A program made the translations under genes and the position numbers. This document shows positions 1-11,517 of a stretch of 64,000 nucleotides of DNA, piece by piece. Each line of letters begins with the position of its first letter. Within the stretch, counting starts at the first letter, position 1. The stretch covers positions 22,933,067 through 22,997,066 of the forward strand of contig BTRK01000002.1 in assembly GCA_036245805.1 (NCBI GenBank), given 5' to 3'. The notes under the pieces were generated by a model. The model searched no databases. It saw only the letters and a program-made list of their open reading frames with translations, and was not told the DNA's origin. This DNA is from Pristionchus mayeri (lineage: Eukaryota; Nematoda; Chromadorea; Rhabditida; Neodiplogasteridae).

Positions 1-1
1 G

Positions 2-207
2 AAGAAGGTGCGGCAGCATCTACAGGTGAGGAGAGAGAGAGAGAAGGGCGGAGGGGGGGGGGGACTCGATTGATCTCCCTCACTCAGGAAGAGTGGAAGT
101 TCGCAGCGATGGCCTTCGATCGTTTCCTCCTCCTCATCTTCTCGGTGCAGATCACTGTCTCAGTGATTGGACTCATCTACTTCGCCCCCTACTTCGACGC
201 TGTCTGA
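2..207 (+). CDS. nicotinic acetylcholine receptor subunit, C-terminal end (partial)
   Basis: This is the 3' end of a pentameric ligand-gated ion channel gene whose remainder lies upstream of the window. Bases 2-25 are the end of one exon (KKVRQHLQ), a 62-base intron follows with a GT donor at 26 and AG acceptor at 87, and the last exon (88-207, phase 0) encodes EEWKFAAMAFDRF and then a hydrophobic stretch ending YFAPYFDAV and a stop. The pattern of an acidic E/D-W-K-(Y/F) motif, a DR dipeptide and one last membrane helix close to the C-terminus is the hallmark of the MA-stretch and fourth transmembrane helix of nAChR subunits. The helix sits in the plasma membrane of neurons or muscle. The subunit type cannot be told from this piece. 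A polyadenylation signal lies 63 bases after the stop. Confidence 0.85.
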   Translation, partial: EGAAASTGEEREREGRRGGGTRLISLTQEEWKFAAMAFDRFLLLIFSVQITVSVIGLIYFAPYFDAV

Positions 208-269
208 ATCACATCCTGTCCATGCGGAGACAATGGTCTTAACTATAGAATGCCTTGAAGATCTTAATG

Positions 270-275
270 AATAAA
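270..275 (+). other. polyadenylation signal of the nAChR gene
   Basis: An AATAAA hexamer lies 63 bases downstream of the stop codon at 207, with no competing hexamer between them. That position is normal for a short nematode 3' UTR. Confidence 0.6.
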
Positions 276-448
276 TCTATTGAATCGACGTCACAGACAT
301 CGTAAAAGTGTGATTGTGATCAGAAAAAAAATGTATACGAAATTTATACAAACATGACATTAAAATATCAGATGTTCACAGTTGACAAGGTATCAAGCTC
401 GAATCTTCTCAAGCTCGGCCGAAGAAACTTCCAAGAGATATCGATTTC

Positions 449-1395
449 CTATTCAGAATGAGAAGAGGAAGATGGGGAAGGAGGGGTCGAAGAGGAAGAG
501 GAGGAGGAGGAGGATGGAGCATTGAAGGAAACTGCACTTCCATTTGAGTACAAATCGTAGATCCCCTGAAAGTTTAGATAGAGTATTTTGAATCGAATAG
601 AATGCAAAATGATCTTGAAATAAACAAAAACCTTGCTATAAGAGTCGAAATCAGATTCGTCGCAGCTCTCCCAATTCAGTGTCGAGTTAGAGGGAATCGG
701 TGAATGGGACTCTGAAATGATCGAGTGTTTCAATCGAAAGTAGGCATATGATAGGAGAATGAACAAACTGACCTCCTCTGGTGTTGATGGACTTTTCTGA
801 GTGAGAGATAGACTGGGCGAGACGGGAGAACTCGTTGAATGATGCTCCGACCACTCCCAGAGACTGAAAGATTCCTTATGAAAATTCGCATTTTATATAT
901 GTCCATGTAACGAAATACATTTCCATGGAAACCAAGTGAAAGTCTTTAAATGTGACCTCCAGCTCCTTCTTTGAATCCATTCTTGCTTCTCTCTTCCAGA
1001 TTCTTCTTCTCTCTCGATACGACCAAACGACGAATTCCTTCCTACGGGCAGAATCGGACTGATTGGAAGCAGGGACAGGAGGAGGGAAGACAAGAGGACT
1101 GCAAGGACAATGTTGTGATTGTCCATGCAGTTGTTTCTTTGATTATACCCGTAACTTACGTCTTCATTCTCACGTTGAATTGAGGAATGAGGTTGGAGTG
1201 AAGAAAGGAGAATGGAGATATCTCTCTACTAGACTGAGAGAAGGAGCAGGGAGGAAGAACGTCTCTGGAAGGAAGAGATCACAGATGGATCAAGATTGAA
1301 ATAGAAGTTGAACCATGGAGAAGGAATTCTAACCTGGGAAGTGAGAAATGGTTGCTGGAGTGATTGGAGATGAAGAGAGAAGAAGCGCAGTCCAT
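449..1395 (-). CDS. unidentified gene, serine-rich tail (about 215 aa, 6 exons)
   Basis: Read on the minus strand from ATG 1395, exons join in one frame through introns with good GT/AG ends. The protein starts MDCASSLFISNHSS, has a proline patch (LVFPPPP), then a highly charged stretch (YRERRRIWKREARM followed by DSKKELESLG), a predicted helix (VVGASFNEFSRLAQSI), and ends in a run of nine serines with prolines and the stop near 449. I do not recognise the family; the Arg/Lys-rich helix could bind nucleic acid or form a coiled coil, but this is only composition. It is transcribed toward the nAChR gene, with convergent ends about 240 bases apart. The first exon lies only about 90 bases from the LINE insertion at 1498, so its promoter has probably been displaced or replaced by that insertion. 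Confidence 0.6.
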
Positions 1396-1485
1396 TGTGA
1401 AGATTGTCTCAAGAAGACTGATATTTTCTCCTCAGTCAAGTCCTTATATATCATCTAGTCGGATGGATCTGTCATAAACTGTCGC

Positions 1486-1497
1486 ATGCACGTTATA
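1486..1497. repeat. target-site duplication of the RTE insertion, 3' side
   Basis: The 12-mer ATGCACGTTATA occurs here and again at 3412-3423, exactly bracketing the LINE. Direct duplications of this length are produced by target-primed reverse transcription. The element's ATC-repeat tail abuts this copy. Confidence 0.85.
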
Positions 1498-3411
1498 ATC
1501 ATAATCATAATCATTTATTCGAGCGTCAAGGCAGAGGCCTGTCGAACAATGCCAGTCTTCCATTCAGTCGGGTTTTCCCTGTATACGCGTTGCCAGTGTA
1601 CACCGTGTTCTTTAGTGAGTTCGTCTCTCCATCTGACTCTAGGTCGTCCAACGGGTCTTGTGCAATCCCACGGAAACCACTCGTACACTCTCTTGGACCA
1701 ACGATCATCGGTTAAGGTGGCTAGTCTCTCCGCCCATCTCCTCTTCCTTATCATTACTCGAACTCGGATATCGGTTAAAGGGACACGTTGAGACAGCGTT
1801 GCGTTTGATATTCGGTCCATTCGGCTTACTCCAATCATCTTGCGCATCATGTTTCTTTGAGCAACAATGAGCCGTTTTCTGTCTCTTGCTGTGGTGCTCC
1901 AAGTTTCACTTCCGTAAGTTAGCGAAGGCTCGACGCACATTCGGAAAAGGCGTACTTTCAGCCCAACGGCGCATCTCCGATTCGTAAAGAAGTTGATGAA
2001 CTTGTTATAGGCTCTCCAAGATCCTCCTATTCTTCTATTAATTTCAAGAGAGAGAGTTTGATCAAACGATAGACGCGTGCCCAAGTATATGAATGAATCA
2101 GCGTAATCTATTCGATCATTGCCGATGAACATAGGGACTCGTGTTGTATTGGACATTATGACTGTTTTGCCTATGTTGATCTCCAAGCCAACCTCTTTGC
2201 TTCTTCTTGATAGTTCTTGCAACATAGTATTGCTTTCGGTTGCATTGTGAGATATGAGAACTACGTCATCGGCGTAGCGAAGGTGGTTCATTCGCTGGCC
2301 GTTTACATTCACTCCATAGGCTGACCAGTCCATTCTTCGAAATATTCCCTCCAATACTGCATTGAATAAGTGCGGGCTAATCGGATCCCCTTGGTGTACT
2401 CCTCTCCGAATGTCGACAGGTACTCGATCACTGCCAACTCTCACCGAGACTTTTGCTTTGGAATAGATTGCACTTAGAGTATTTATGATCTTGCTATGAA
2501 CGCCTTGATTATTCAGAGCCTCCCAAACATGATGGAATTCTACCGAGTCGAAAGCTTTTCGGTAGTCAATGAATATTAAATATAGAGGAAACTGATACTC
2601 ATTTGACTTGCTGATTAGCTCCGAGAGAGTGAATATGTGATCAGTGGTTGAATATTTTCGACGAAATCCTGCTTGCTCACTCGGCTGGTTCTCTGATAGT
2701 ATCATTTCAATACGATTGTCGATAACTGAGGTGAAGAGCTTGTATGTCAAGTTCATCAGGGCTATTGGGCGGTAATTTCCTATCTCGAGTGGCGATCCTT
2801 TTTTGAATATCAATGAAATTGTCGAATCTGAGAGCTCGTCGGGAATCTCCTCCCTTTCGATCCACTCGTTAAACAATACGAGGAAGTGTTTCGTTAGAGT
2901 CTCCGCACTTGCCTTTATCATTTCTGCACTTATCTTGTCTTGGCCTGGAGCTTTTCCATTCTTTAATCGAGCTATAGCCAACATAATTTCACTTGAGAGG
3001 ATCGAAGGAAATGTGTCATCGCTACCGTATTTTGATTGGGCGATTTGAATAGTTGATGAGTATAGGCGGCTATAGTACGATTGAACTGTTTGGGATACTT
3101 GACTTCTATTGGCGGCTACACTTCCATCATCTTTCATTAGTCTACTTAACGTAGTTCTTCCAATTTCTGATTTACGTAGAGTCAATTTCGTGCTTCTGCC
3201 GTACCGTACCGCCTCCTCGACAAACAGCACATGCCGTCGATGTAGATCGTCATTGAGAGAGAACCTTAGAGCTTTGCTAGTCACAGCTAGATTTATCCTA
3301 TTCAGTGCGGTAGGAGGTTGCTTTCGTAGCATGTTTCTACTTCTCATCAATTGTTCCGTCTTGTAGCTTAATCTCTTGGGTTTCGGATCTGGAATCATGC
3401 AAGTTGCCGCT
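1498..3411 (-). mobile_element. RTE-type non-LTR retrotransposon, 5'-truncated
   Basis: The insert is bounded by the 12-bp direct duplication at 1486-1497 and 3412-3423. On the minus strand it begins inside the linker before the reverse transcriptase, so the apurinic endonuclease domain and 5' UTR are missing, as in dead-on-arrival LINE copies. It ends in a short tail built of TGATTA-type repeats immediately after the stop codon, the tail style of RTE-clade elements. There is almost no 3' UTR. The open frame inside is unbroken, which suggests a recent insertion. It lies between two divergently transcribed genes. Confidence 0.85.
1515..3411 (-). pseudogene. RTE-clade reverse transcriptase fragment (about 630 aa, frame open)
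   Basis: The frame is open through the element and even extends 23 bases into the flank at 3434, so the apparent start methionine is host sequence and not a real start. Reverse transcriptase motifs are in order: the KNGKAPGQDKI region, PISLI/NYRPIALMN, the FIDYRKAFDSV motif A aspartate, GVHQGDPISP motif B, RYADDVVLI with the YADD catalytic pair, and the LGTRL thumb-side motif. The C-terminal part carries RRKRRWAERLA and the PVGRPRVRWRDEL block typical of RTE/endonuclease-reverse transcriptase proteins. The missing N-terminal endonuclease means it cannot retrotranspose by itself. No internal stops or frameshifts were seen. Confidence 0.85.
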
Positions 3412-3423
3412 ATGCACGTTATA
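3412..3423. repeat. target-site duplication of the RTE insertion, 5' side
   Basis: This is an exact copy of the 12-mer at 1486-1497. The pair defines the LINE edges without reference to any other copy. Confidence 0.85.
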
Positions 3424-3665
3424 GGAGCCTCCAACCATCCCTTCTAAAAGTCTTTCGCCAGAGGGGTGAAGACATTCACTCGTCTTTACAACCTTCTCTT
3501 CTCAACTTCGGAAGTCCCTCCCCATAAAGAGCACGACTGTAATCGGAAGTGTCTGTGCCTATCATACTCTCATCTATTACATATAACTAATCACTCAGTC
3601 TTGGTTGGTCAGTTAGTCATCGCCCTCTCGCATACGATGTCCTCCCGTTCTGCTCTCTCCATCGA

Positions 3666-5566
3666 ATGGAGCTTCGGAGATTCCTTCGATGCCCTTCTCT
3701 GGTTAGTATTCATCTTTAGTCAGACTCCCTCCCTTTCTCGATCCCTCCCTTGATTCTTCTCCTTGAAGTCATCCCTATCCTCTTCCTTCTTTCGACTCCG
3801 CCCGTTCATCCATCGGAATCGTCTTCTATCGTCTCCAGAAGATGTACATGGCCGAACTTGCTTCTCGCACTCAAACGTGAGTTGGAATGCAATGAAGAAG
3901 TTCTATGCATACCAATCAATAATTCAGTTCGATTCCCCGTCGTCCTCTTGCCTTCGTCCCCAGTGGAAATGAGTACGAGGACGATTTGAAGAAGTACAAT
4001 ATTGATCTCCATTATTTCTCTTCCCTTCTCGAAGTGATCGAAGTCAACGAACCAAACTACAGAAAAGATCTACATGTCAGTTATCTTGAATTCTCTATTT
4101 ATTTTTCTAAAACGATATTTTTGCAGGTTCTGGAAATTGTTCATCGCGAGTTTCCCCGTACTCGATCCGTTCTCAGATTAATCGAGAAGATCATCCAGGT
4201 ATCTTTCATTCAGTCTCTCTCCATCTCTCAATCTCATTTCATTCCTTCCAGAACGATCTTTCTCCTCCTCCTACAATGAACCTCGGACAACTTCTTCGTC
4301 CAGTCTCTCTCCTCTCCATCGATGACTCCATTGAGTTCTCCTCTCTTCTGAGCAGCCTCAGTTCCCCTCTCTCTCCGATTGGATGCCCCTCGAAGGAGAA
4401 GGAGGAGATACCAACTGATCTGAGAAAGGTACCTTTCACTCCTATACGCTAGTCGTTTTACACTCGATAACTGTTTTTCTCTCAGCTTTGTTCGATGGTG
4501 GATTCTCTTGGTGGTTGGAATGCTGCTCGGAAGGCAGTGAAGTGCATCCACTCCCCCTCTCATTCCTCATCTACGACTTCTTCTGATTTTGGAAGATCTT
4601 CGTCGTCTTCTGCATTCAACTCATCCGATTCCTCTGATTGCGATGACTCGAAGTGAGCTCATTTTCGAAATTTGAATATTCAGTCTTTGAAATAGAGTAT
4701 ATAAATCGATCTCAGTAACGTGCGTGCTCTCTTCCTGTCTTCAGTCGCCTCTCGAATTGAATCTGATCCGAAGAAGGAAGAATGGATGGCCAAAGTGGTC
4801 AGTTTACTCTACGAGAACGGATCAGAATCAATTTATTTATATTTCAGAAGCATTCACAATTCGCAATCAGAGAACAACGAAGAATTTCCCAAGAGAAGAA
4901 CAGAAAGGTGCACTTTGAGTGATATTATTCACCTAGTATTAGAAAATGAAGATAATCTCATCTCATTCTGCCTCATTTCAGAATCGCAAGAATGTTCATT
5001 CGATTCTCTCTAAGAAGGGGGAGACTGACGAGGAGAGAGAATACCGTACTAGAATGGAGGAAAAGATGAAGAAATGGGAGAGGAAACGAGAACAAGAGAG
5101 AATGGAGGAGGAGTTCAGAAGGAATCAAGAAGAGATAGCGAGGAAGAGAGAGGAGGAGAGGAGACAACTACAGGAGAAGGTAGTACTGGTTAGAAAGTGG
5201 AAAGGGAATATAATTAAATTGATAAAATTGCAGATTCGCGCAACAAAGGAAGCAAAGAAGGCGAAGAAATTTGAGAAGAAGAGGAAAGTTAGGAAGAATA
5301 CTCAGTGTTTCCCCTCTTCCTCCGATGAATACAACACTCCAATATCCACTTCTGATGAATTAATCAATGCCCATCTGGATAAGGAGGAGAGGATTGGAGT
5401 GGAGAAGGAAGAGATCCTTCGACCTTCTCTCGTCCACACTCCATCAAGTGCAGTTGAGAACGTAAGCTCAAAGCAAATAATTAACACAATGCCCAATCAT
5501 TCATTTCTGATCGCACCTCTCATCCTGTCCAGTCTATTCTTCCTTGGAATGGTATTCCTCGTCTAA
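3666..5566 (+). CDS. unidentified coiled-coil protein with a C-terminal membrane segment
   Basis: About ten exons join in one frame from ATG 3666 (MELRRFLRCPSL), the start that keeps the next exon (KMYMAELASRTQ) in phase. Segments in order are: a helical region (EVIEVNEPNYRKDL, LEIVHREFPRTRSVL), a Ser/Pro-rich linker, LCSMVDSLGGWNAARK (loosely like an ARID-type turn, not enough to assign), a serine-rich acidic run, then a long charged coiled coil from about 4860 to 5280 rich in E, R and K. The tail ends NHSFLIAPLILSSLFFLGM and VFLV-stop, a hydrophobic segment that could anchor the protein in a membrane. An alternative ATG at 3639 gives a stop at the first junction. AATAAA is at 5622-5627. The gene is convergent with the LRR gene. 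Confidence 0.6.
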
Positions 5567-5843
5567 CAATAAGATTATGGCATCATCTATTTTATATATT
5601 AATTGCTTTTAATATTTTTTGAATAAACAAAAGCTCAATGCTCGAATGTTGTTGCAAAAGTATTCGACTCAGGGGATAACAAAGGGTTTTTATCACTCAG
5701 ACAGGGATATTCACATCACAGTGATCAGAATGAGAAGAGGGAGGGAGAGGGTAAGAATGGACGACACTCCATCGGAACAAGGTCGTAGTGCATACTTCTC
5801 ATTCCTCAAAGAAGATCCTCTTACGTCGACCCATGGATTCATC

Positions 5844-8538
5844 TCACCTCAAGGATGCAATCTGGGCGATTCTCTGATTGGCAGAGTCGAGGCACTCGGG
5901 GGTGAATCTCCATGAGGGAACGCCTTCGATCATCGAGTAGAAATTGGCTACAACACAATATCGCATCATCCCCTCTGTTCACGCCTCACCTAGCTCGCAA
6001 GTATTGTTGAAGATGGGATTAGTGTAGAAGAAGTACTCGATCTTGCTGTACATTGTCTCACTCGAGAGTGCCATCAGAGCGAGGGCAGGAGTTGATGACG
6101 TCAACTCAAGGTGAACTGTTCATCAAACTATCGAACACTACCCACATATCGATGATCATCTCAGCTGCAAAATAATACTTAAAAATATTGCTCACGTTCA
6201 CAAAAGCCAATCCGATGTAGCTGATGGTTGGCCATCCCAGTCCACATTCTTCCTCGATCCAAGAAGAGGACTGAAGGATGAAGGGAAGACTGGGATGGAA
6301 TCTCGACTCACTTGGAATTGATTGTAGCTGACTTCGAGGGACTCGAGATGGCAGAGACCACAGAGACCGAGACCAGACAGGGACGGGAATCCGATACGAC
6401 GCATCGAGATTGACTGAGTATCGGATCAGAATAGGGAAATAACGGGAGAGACGACTAGCACATCATCGCCTCTCTCCCCTTTCACCTTGATCTTGGGCGT
6501 CAATTCGAATAGTCCCTCGCCGAGTTTCGCTAATTCGATGTTTCCATTGAGATTGAGAACCTAAAGAATCGTTGTCATCTGAATGAGAAGGTGAGTTGCC
6601 TTGAGATTCTTGGCGTTCGAGAGATGAGACTTGTTGAAGGACTCGATGCCCTGTAATCTATTCGTCATCTATGTTGATGAAGGAGGAGTGACTGGATGGT
6701 TAGCAGCCAGTTCATCCACAGGAAAACTGCGACAAATGAATTCGGAACTGCCGATCTCGAAGGTGAGACCAGACACGAATCTACAAGGGAACTCAGTAAA
6801 GGATATACGGGGAATGCAGCAGTCTTATTATTCTGACTCACCTTGCAACATCGAGAGAGAGGAGTCGGGGGAAGGAGGGAAGGAGAGTGGGAGGAAGAGT
6901 TAGGAAGAGATTGCCTGCCAGATACAGGAACTTGAGGTTGCTGAGATGAGAGAGAGAGGAGGGAAGAGTCTGAAGGGAGGGGATTGAAGAGAGGGAGTAT
7001 CGATGAAACCTGGATGAGATTGCAACTGAGATCGAGTTGAATGAGTTGTTTGGAAGTTGATAGGAAATTAGAAGGAAGGACGGAGAAGTTGTTACTGAAT
7101 TCGAGAAGAAAGACTGGATGGTGGGAGTGAGAACAGACCCGATCATGATGAAGTGTTCGAGAGAGGGGAGATTCAATTGGGAGAGGAAGGAGGGATCCAT
7201 CCCGTAGTCTTGCACTTTCAGGAACTGAAGATTCTCCAGATTCATCGCCCACGAAGGAAAATTCTGGAATGGAGAGGAATCATCGAGGGATGAGGACTGA
7301 TTCGAACGATGAGTCCGTTGTTCTCGAGTCTCAGGGAAATCAACTTCGATTTATTCTCCAAGAAGTCAGGAAGAGTCGAAATGTTCGTGATGGAATTCAT
7401 CGAGAATCTAAAGAGAAAATGTAAATTAAAATTATTTGGCTATCAGTGACTCTTTGATGTCGGGGAAGTTCGTGAGAGAAGATAACAGATCAGTGGGATC
7501 GATGTTGAGAGTTTGCTCGCTTGTTATTGCGATCTAAATTATTCAGCTTTTCGTGGCTTTGCTGATGATTCTCCGACCTTGCTGATTGATTCCATCTTCT
7601 TCGAAATATTCAGTGCGATTGTGCTGTAGGTCGACATGCTGTACTCTTCAAATATTTGAATTGGCGAGATATTCTTGACGCTGCTTACGATCACTCAGCG
7701 AGAAATGAAGCAGATCGATAGCCACAGGGAGGGAATTGATGGTAGAGAGAAAGTCTTCGGGGTACTTCCCTGAGCCAAGCACTTGCAGTATCACACGGTT
7801 CTAAACAGCTTATTTTTACTCTTGTTTTGATCTTTTCGAAATATACAAGGAAGAAGAGCTCTTACTTCAGGATATTTATCGATCGTATAGGGGAGACTGA
7901 TGTTAGAACAATCGACCTGAGTACAGCAATTGGATTGATCTGGATATGGACCTTGGTGACCTTGGTGGTCTTCCTAGAAGGAAGGATGAAACTAGCAGAC
8001 CATTGCATCGGAAGACGACGTTCAGCACACTCCAGAGAATCGCCTGAGGGGAGAAGGAAGGAGAGGAATGAGTGAATGAGAGAGAGGAGGAAGGAGAAGG
8101 ACTGACCCATGGCGAGAGTGAATGCACATCGAGGAGTGCAGTGGAGACTAGCAAAGGAACCCTCCTTAGCCACTCCTGCCTGAGAAGGAACTATCTATGG
8201 AGGGAAAAGAGAGGAATGATCCTCGCCTGTAGTTTATCTGATCTCGATCCCAATTCAGTGCATGCATCGATCTTCTGATTGAGAGAACCAGAGGAGAGGG
8301 GAGTGGGATACTCGTCGAAGTTGAGAGACCAACTGGAGAAGGAAGAGTGGTTAACTGCCCATTCAGAATGCCTACCTGCCGACATTCCCGAAATATCTAT
8401 TGGGAGCATCGAGAGGACAATAGAGATGGCCACTTGTATCCCCCAATATTGAGCTGATGGAGCAATTTGAGGAAAGAGATTCCACAAAACTCACGGGATC
8501 ATCATAAGCTGAAGTAGCGCCCATCGTGTCTTCCGCAT
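5844..8538 (-). CDS. secreted or surface leucine-rich repeat protein
   Basis: The start at 8538 gives MRKTRWALLQLMMIPS, a plausible signal peptide. Small exons then give a cysteine-containing N-cap (HLYCPLDAPNRYFGNVG, SLHCTPRCAFTLAM, KVTKVDCSNISLPYTID), matching the LRR N-terminal flank of extracellular LRR proteins. Repeats follow with L-x2-L-x-L-x2-N spacing (KSKLISLRLENNGL, LENLQFLKV, LSNLKFLYLAGNLFLTLP, CHLESLEVSYNQ). The end, NPIFNNTCELANFYSM then PECLDSANQ, is a cysteine C-cap, with the stop at 5844. One exon seems to use a GC donor near 8223. Introns are 40-100 bases. Such proteins work in cell adhesion, cuticle or receptor roles; which of these applies is unknown. No transmembrane helix was seen near the C-terminus, so secretion is more likely. 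Confidence 0.75.
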
Positions 8539-8951
8539 AACTTCACTTGGGGGGAAAGAGGGGAGGGCGATGCCTTTCCTTCTTCTCAATCAATCTCACT
8601 CTTCCCCTCGAATCTTTCTGTTGCTCGGGAACAGGCCAATATTCCATTTCCTGTAAAGCGGAATTCATTTCCGTTCTGTTACTCATATGCACGGACAACT
8701 TTTCCGAGCCAATAAATCAATATATGTATATAGATATGCCACATCGGTATATTTCAAGATTATTTTGAATTTTACTCCATTCAAATGTTTCAATCCATAC
8801 TTTCTTTCGGCCACGCTTCCTCTAAATTTTGATTAACCAATGAGCTTCTCGAATTATTTTATTACTCGTTTTAATTATGCTCTCAATAGGCGGATCAAAG
8901 GAAATCGATTGTATGTGTTTGATGTGGATAGTAACAACGTGTTTATGAGAT
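8539..8951. other. intergenic, no feature seen
   Basis: The stretch upstream of the LRR gene start is AT-rich. I see no open frame with splice structure, no tRNA and no repeat arm. It presumably holds the LRR promoter, but I found no clear TATA element. Confidence 0.5.
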
Positions 8952-11444
8952 TTTTAAGAGACCGGATCGGTAAGACTCGACCATAATCGCCACCCCCGCG
9001 GCCACGACCCATCAGAATGAGAACCTCACACCCCTACTTTGTGCATAGACACCCCTTGGCCCCACGTTGCACATAGTACCCGTGATTTCTCAATATCGCT
9101 TCTGCGCACGAAAATATATAATCTCAAACTCGAAAAATCGAAATTTCATATTTTCTGAACGGGAAGAGATAGACTCGTAATCGCCTTTTCGCTGATCTAG
9201 GTATGTCCAAAAACCAAAAATGAGCCATTCTGATTGAATCCCAGTCGATCGTAATGATGAGTTTATATACCCAAATTTCACATTTCGACCCTTTTCTCCA
9301 GCATATGAAAAAACCTCACGGGCTTTCTATGATTTAAATGAACCCGGAAGAAAACTGAATAAAATGCGCCATTCAAAAATCCGATTCGTTTTCTGCGCTG
9401 CCGTTCCTCAAGCCGAAAATTTATGAACTTTCAGATTTTCCGATGTATTCTTCTCCATGTCAACTATGTAGCGACGCAATTGATGAAAAAAGCACTCTTA
9501 CGAACTAAGAACGCAAAAACTTATTGAAAATTCGAAGTTTGACTCGTTCGAAGAAAGTCGATTTTTGGATTCCCGATTTTGCTCAAATTTGGGCACCTCT
9601 ATGTGAGGAATTTCAAATCTTTAGAGGTTCACATGCGTTCTAAAAGGAAGTATGTTTCCATGTGAATACCTAGATACGCATAAGAGCTTCTGTGCTTGCA
9701 TGAATCTCCGAATATTTTTCGTCCAAATGTGCACCAGAGAGTGGATCGAGCAAATATTTTCACCTGAAATTGTATGAAATCGAGTTGATTTAATGGTATC
9801 ATATCATAGTTGAACCATAAATGAAGAAATAATACTGAAAATATGGCGTACACCTAATTTTCAAAAATACGATTCTCAAATGTTCGATTCTTCCCATGTT
9901 TATGCACTGAAATTTCGGAATTTCCATTATAAATGATTAAATAAAACAACTTATTTTGGAGTAGTGCTAAAGTTGAGGAAGCGTAAGCAAATATTGAATC
10001 ATGATGTCATTTCATTTTAGAGATATTTTGACCCAAATTTGTGCAAAATCGAAATCCTCAAAAAATTTTAAATGTGAATTTCCATTATTTTAAGGCGAAT
10101 AAGACAAGTTTAATTACTGTTTGGTATACTAATGACATATGAGTAAGAATATGTACTCAAAACATCAGTTTGGCCGAATCTAAAGAAATCGATTTTTTTT
10201 AAAATTATGGAATAAATATATTTTATTTTGTGTATAATCGATGTGATACAAGTATATCTTCATTACGCTGAACTAATAATTAATACTTCTACTCAGATCT
10301 GATCAATTCGCCTTAAAATAATGGAAATTCACATTCAATAATTTTTGAGGATTTCGATTTTGCACAAATTTGGGTGAAAATATCTCTAAAATGAAATGGC
10401 ATCATGAGAGAATATTTGTTAACTCTTAATCAACTTTAGTAATACTACAGAAAACGTTGATTTATTTTGACATTTACATATGAAATTCCGAAATTTCAGT
10501 GCATAAACAGGGGAAGAATCGAACATTTGAGAATCGTATTTTTGAAAATTAGGTGTACGCCATATTTTCAGTATTATTTCTACATTTATGGTTCAACTAT
10601 GATATTATACCATTAAATCAACTCGATTTCATACAATTTCATGTTAAAATATTTGCTCGATCCACTCTCTGGTGCACATTTGGACGAAAAATATTCGGAG
10701 ATTCATGCAAGCACAGAAGCTCTTATGCGTATCTAGGTATTCACATGGAAACATACTTCCTTTTAGAACGCATGTGAACCTCTAAAGATTTGAAATTCCT
10801 CACATAGAGGTGCCCAAATTTGAGCAAAATCGGGAATCCAAAAATCGACTTTCTTCGAACTAGTCAAACTTCGAATTTTCAATAAGTTTTTGCGTTCTTA
10901 GTTCGTAAGAGTGCTTTTTTCATCAATTGCGTCGCTACATAGTTGACATGGAGAAGAATACATAGGAAAATCTGAAAGTTCATAAATTTTCGGCTTGAGG
11001 AACGGCAGCGCAGAAAACGAATCGGATTTTTGAATGGCGCATTTTGTTCAGTTTTCTTCCGGGTTCATTTTAATCATAGAAAGCCCGTGAGGTTTTTTCA
11101 TATGCTGGAGAAAAGGGTCGAAATGTGAAATTTGGGTATATAAACTCATCATTACGATCGACTGGGATTCAATCAGAATGGCTCATTTTTGGTTTTTCGA
11201 CATACCTAGATCAGCGAAAAAGAGATTACGAGTCTATCTCTTCCCGTTCAGAAAATATGAAATTTCGATTTTTCGATTTTGAGATTATATATTTTCGTGC
11301 GCAGAAGCGAAATTGAGAAATCACGGTACTATGTGCAACGTGGGGCCAAGGGGTGTCCATGCACAAAGTAGGAGCGTGAGGTTCTCATTCTGATGGGTCG
11401 TGGCCGCGGGGTGGTCGAGAATTACCGATCCAGTCTCTTAAAAT
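8952..11444. repeat. 2.5-kb palindrome with 1.15-kb arms
   Basis: The left arm (about 8952-10101) reappears as its reverse complement at about 10304-11444, ending in a TTTTAAGAGAC-like edge on both sides. Identity looks above 90 percent, with single-base differences and a few short indels, for example AAAAGGCGATT on the left against GAGATTACG-type changes on the right. The loop is roughly 200 bases and AT-rich. Both arms give the same meaningless 74-aa frame, so it is non-coding. No transposase and no simple short terminal repeat were seen. It behaves like a foldback element or a palindrome made by inverted duplication. Confidence 0.9.
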
Positions 11445-11517
11445 GACTGAAACGTGCCAATGACACATATATATTGTGGCATGATATGCATACAATAACG
11501 ATGATCTACAACAATGA

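Noticed and set aside
4780..4920. ARID domain in the gene at 3666-5566
   Set aside because: Only a short LGGWNAARK turn recalls ARID; the helix pattern and tryptophans before and after it are missing.
9629..10777. Identical 74-aa frames on opposite strands
   Set aside because: They are the two arms of the palindrome at 8952-11444 read in mirror image; there is no motif, splice structure or start context.
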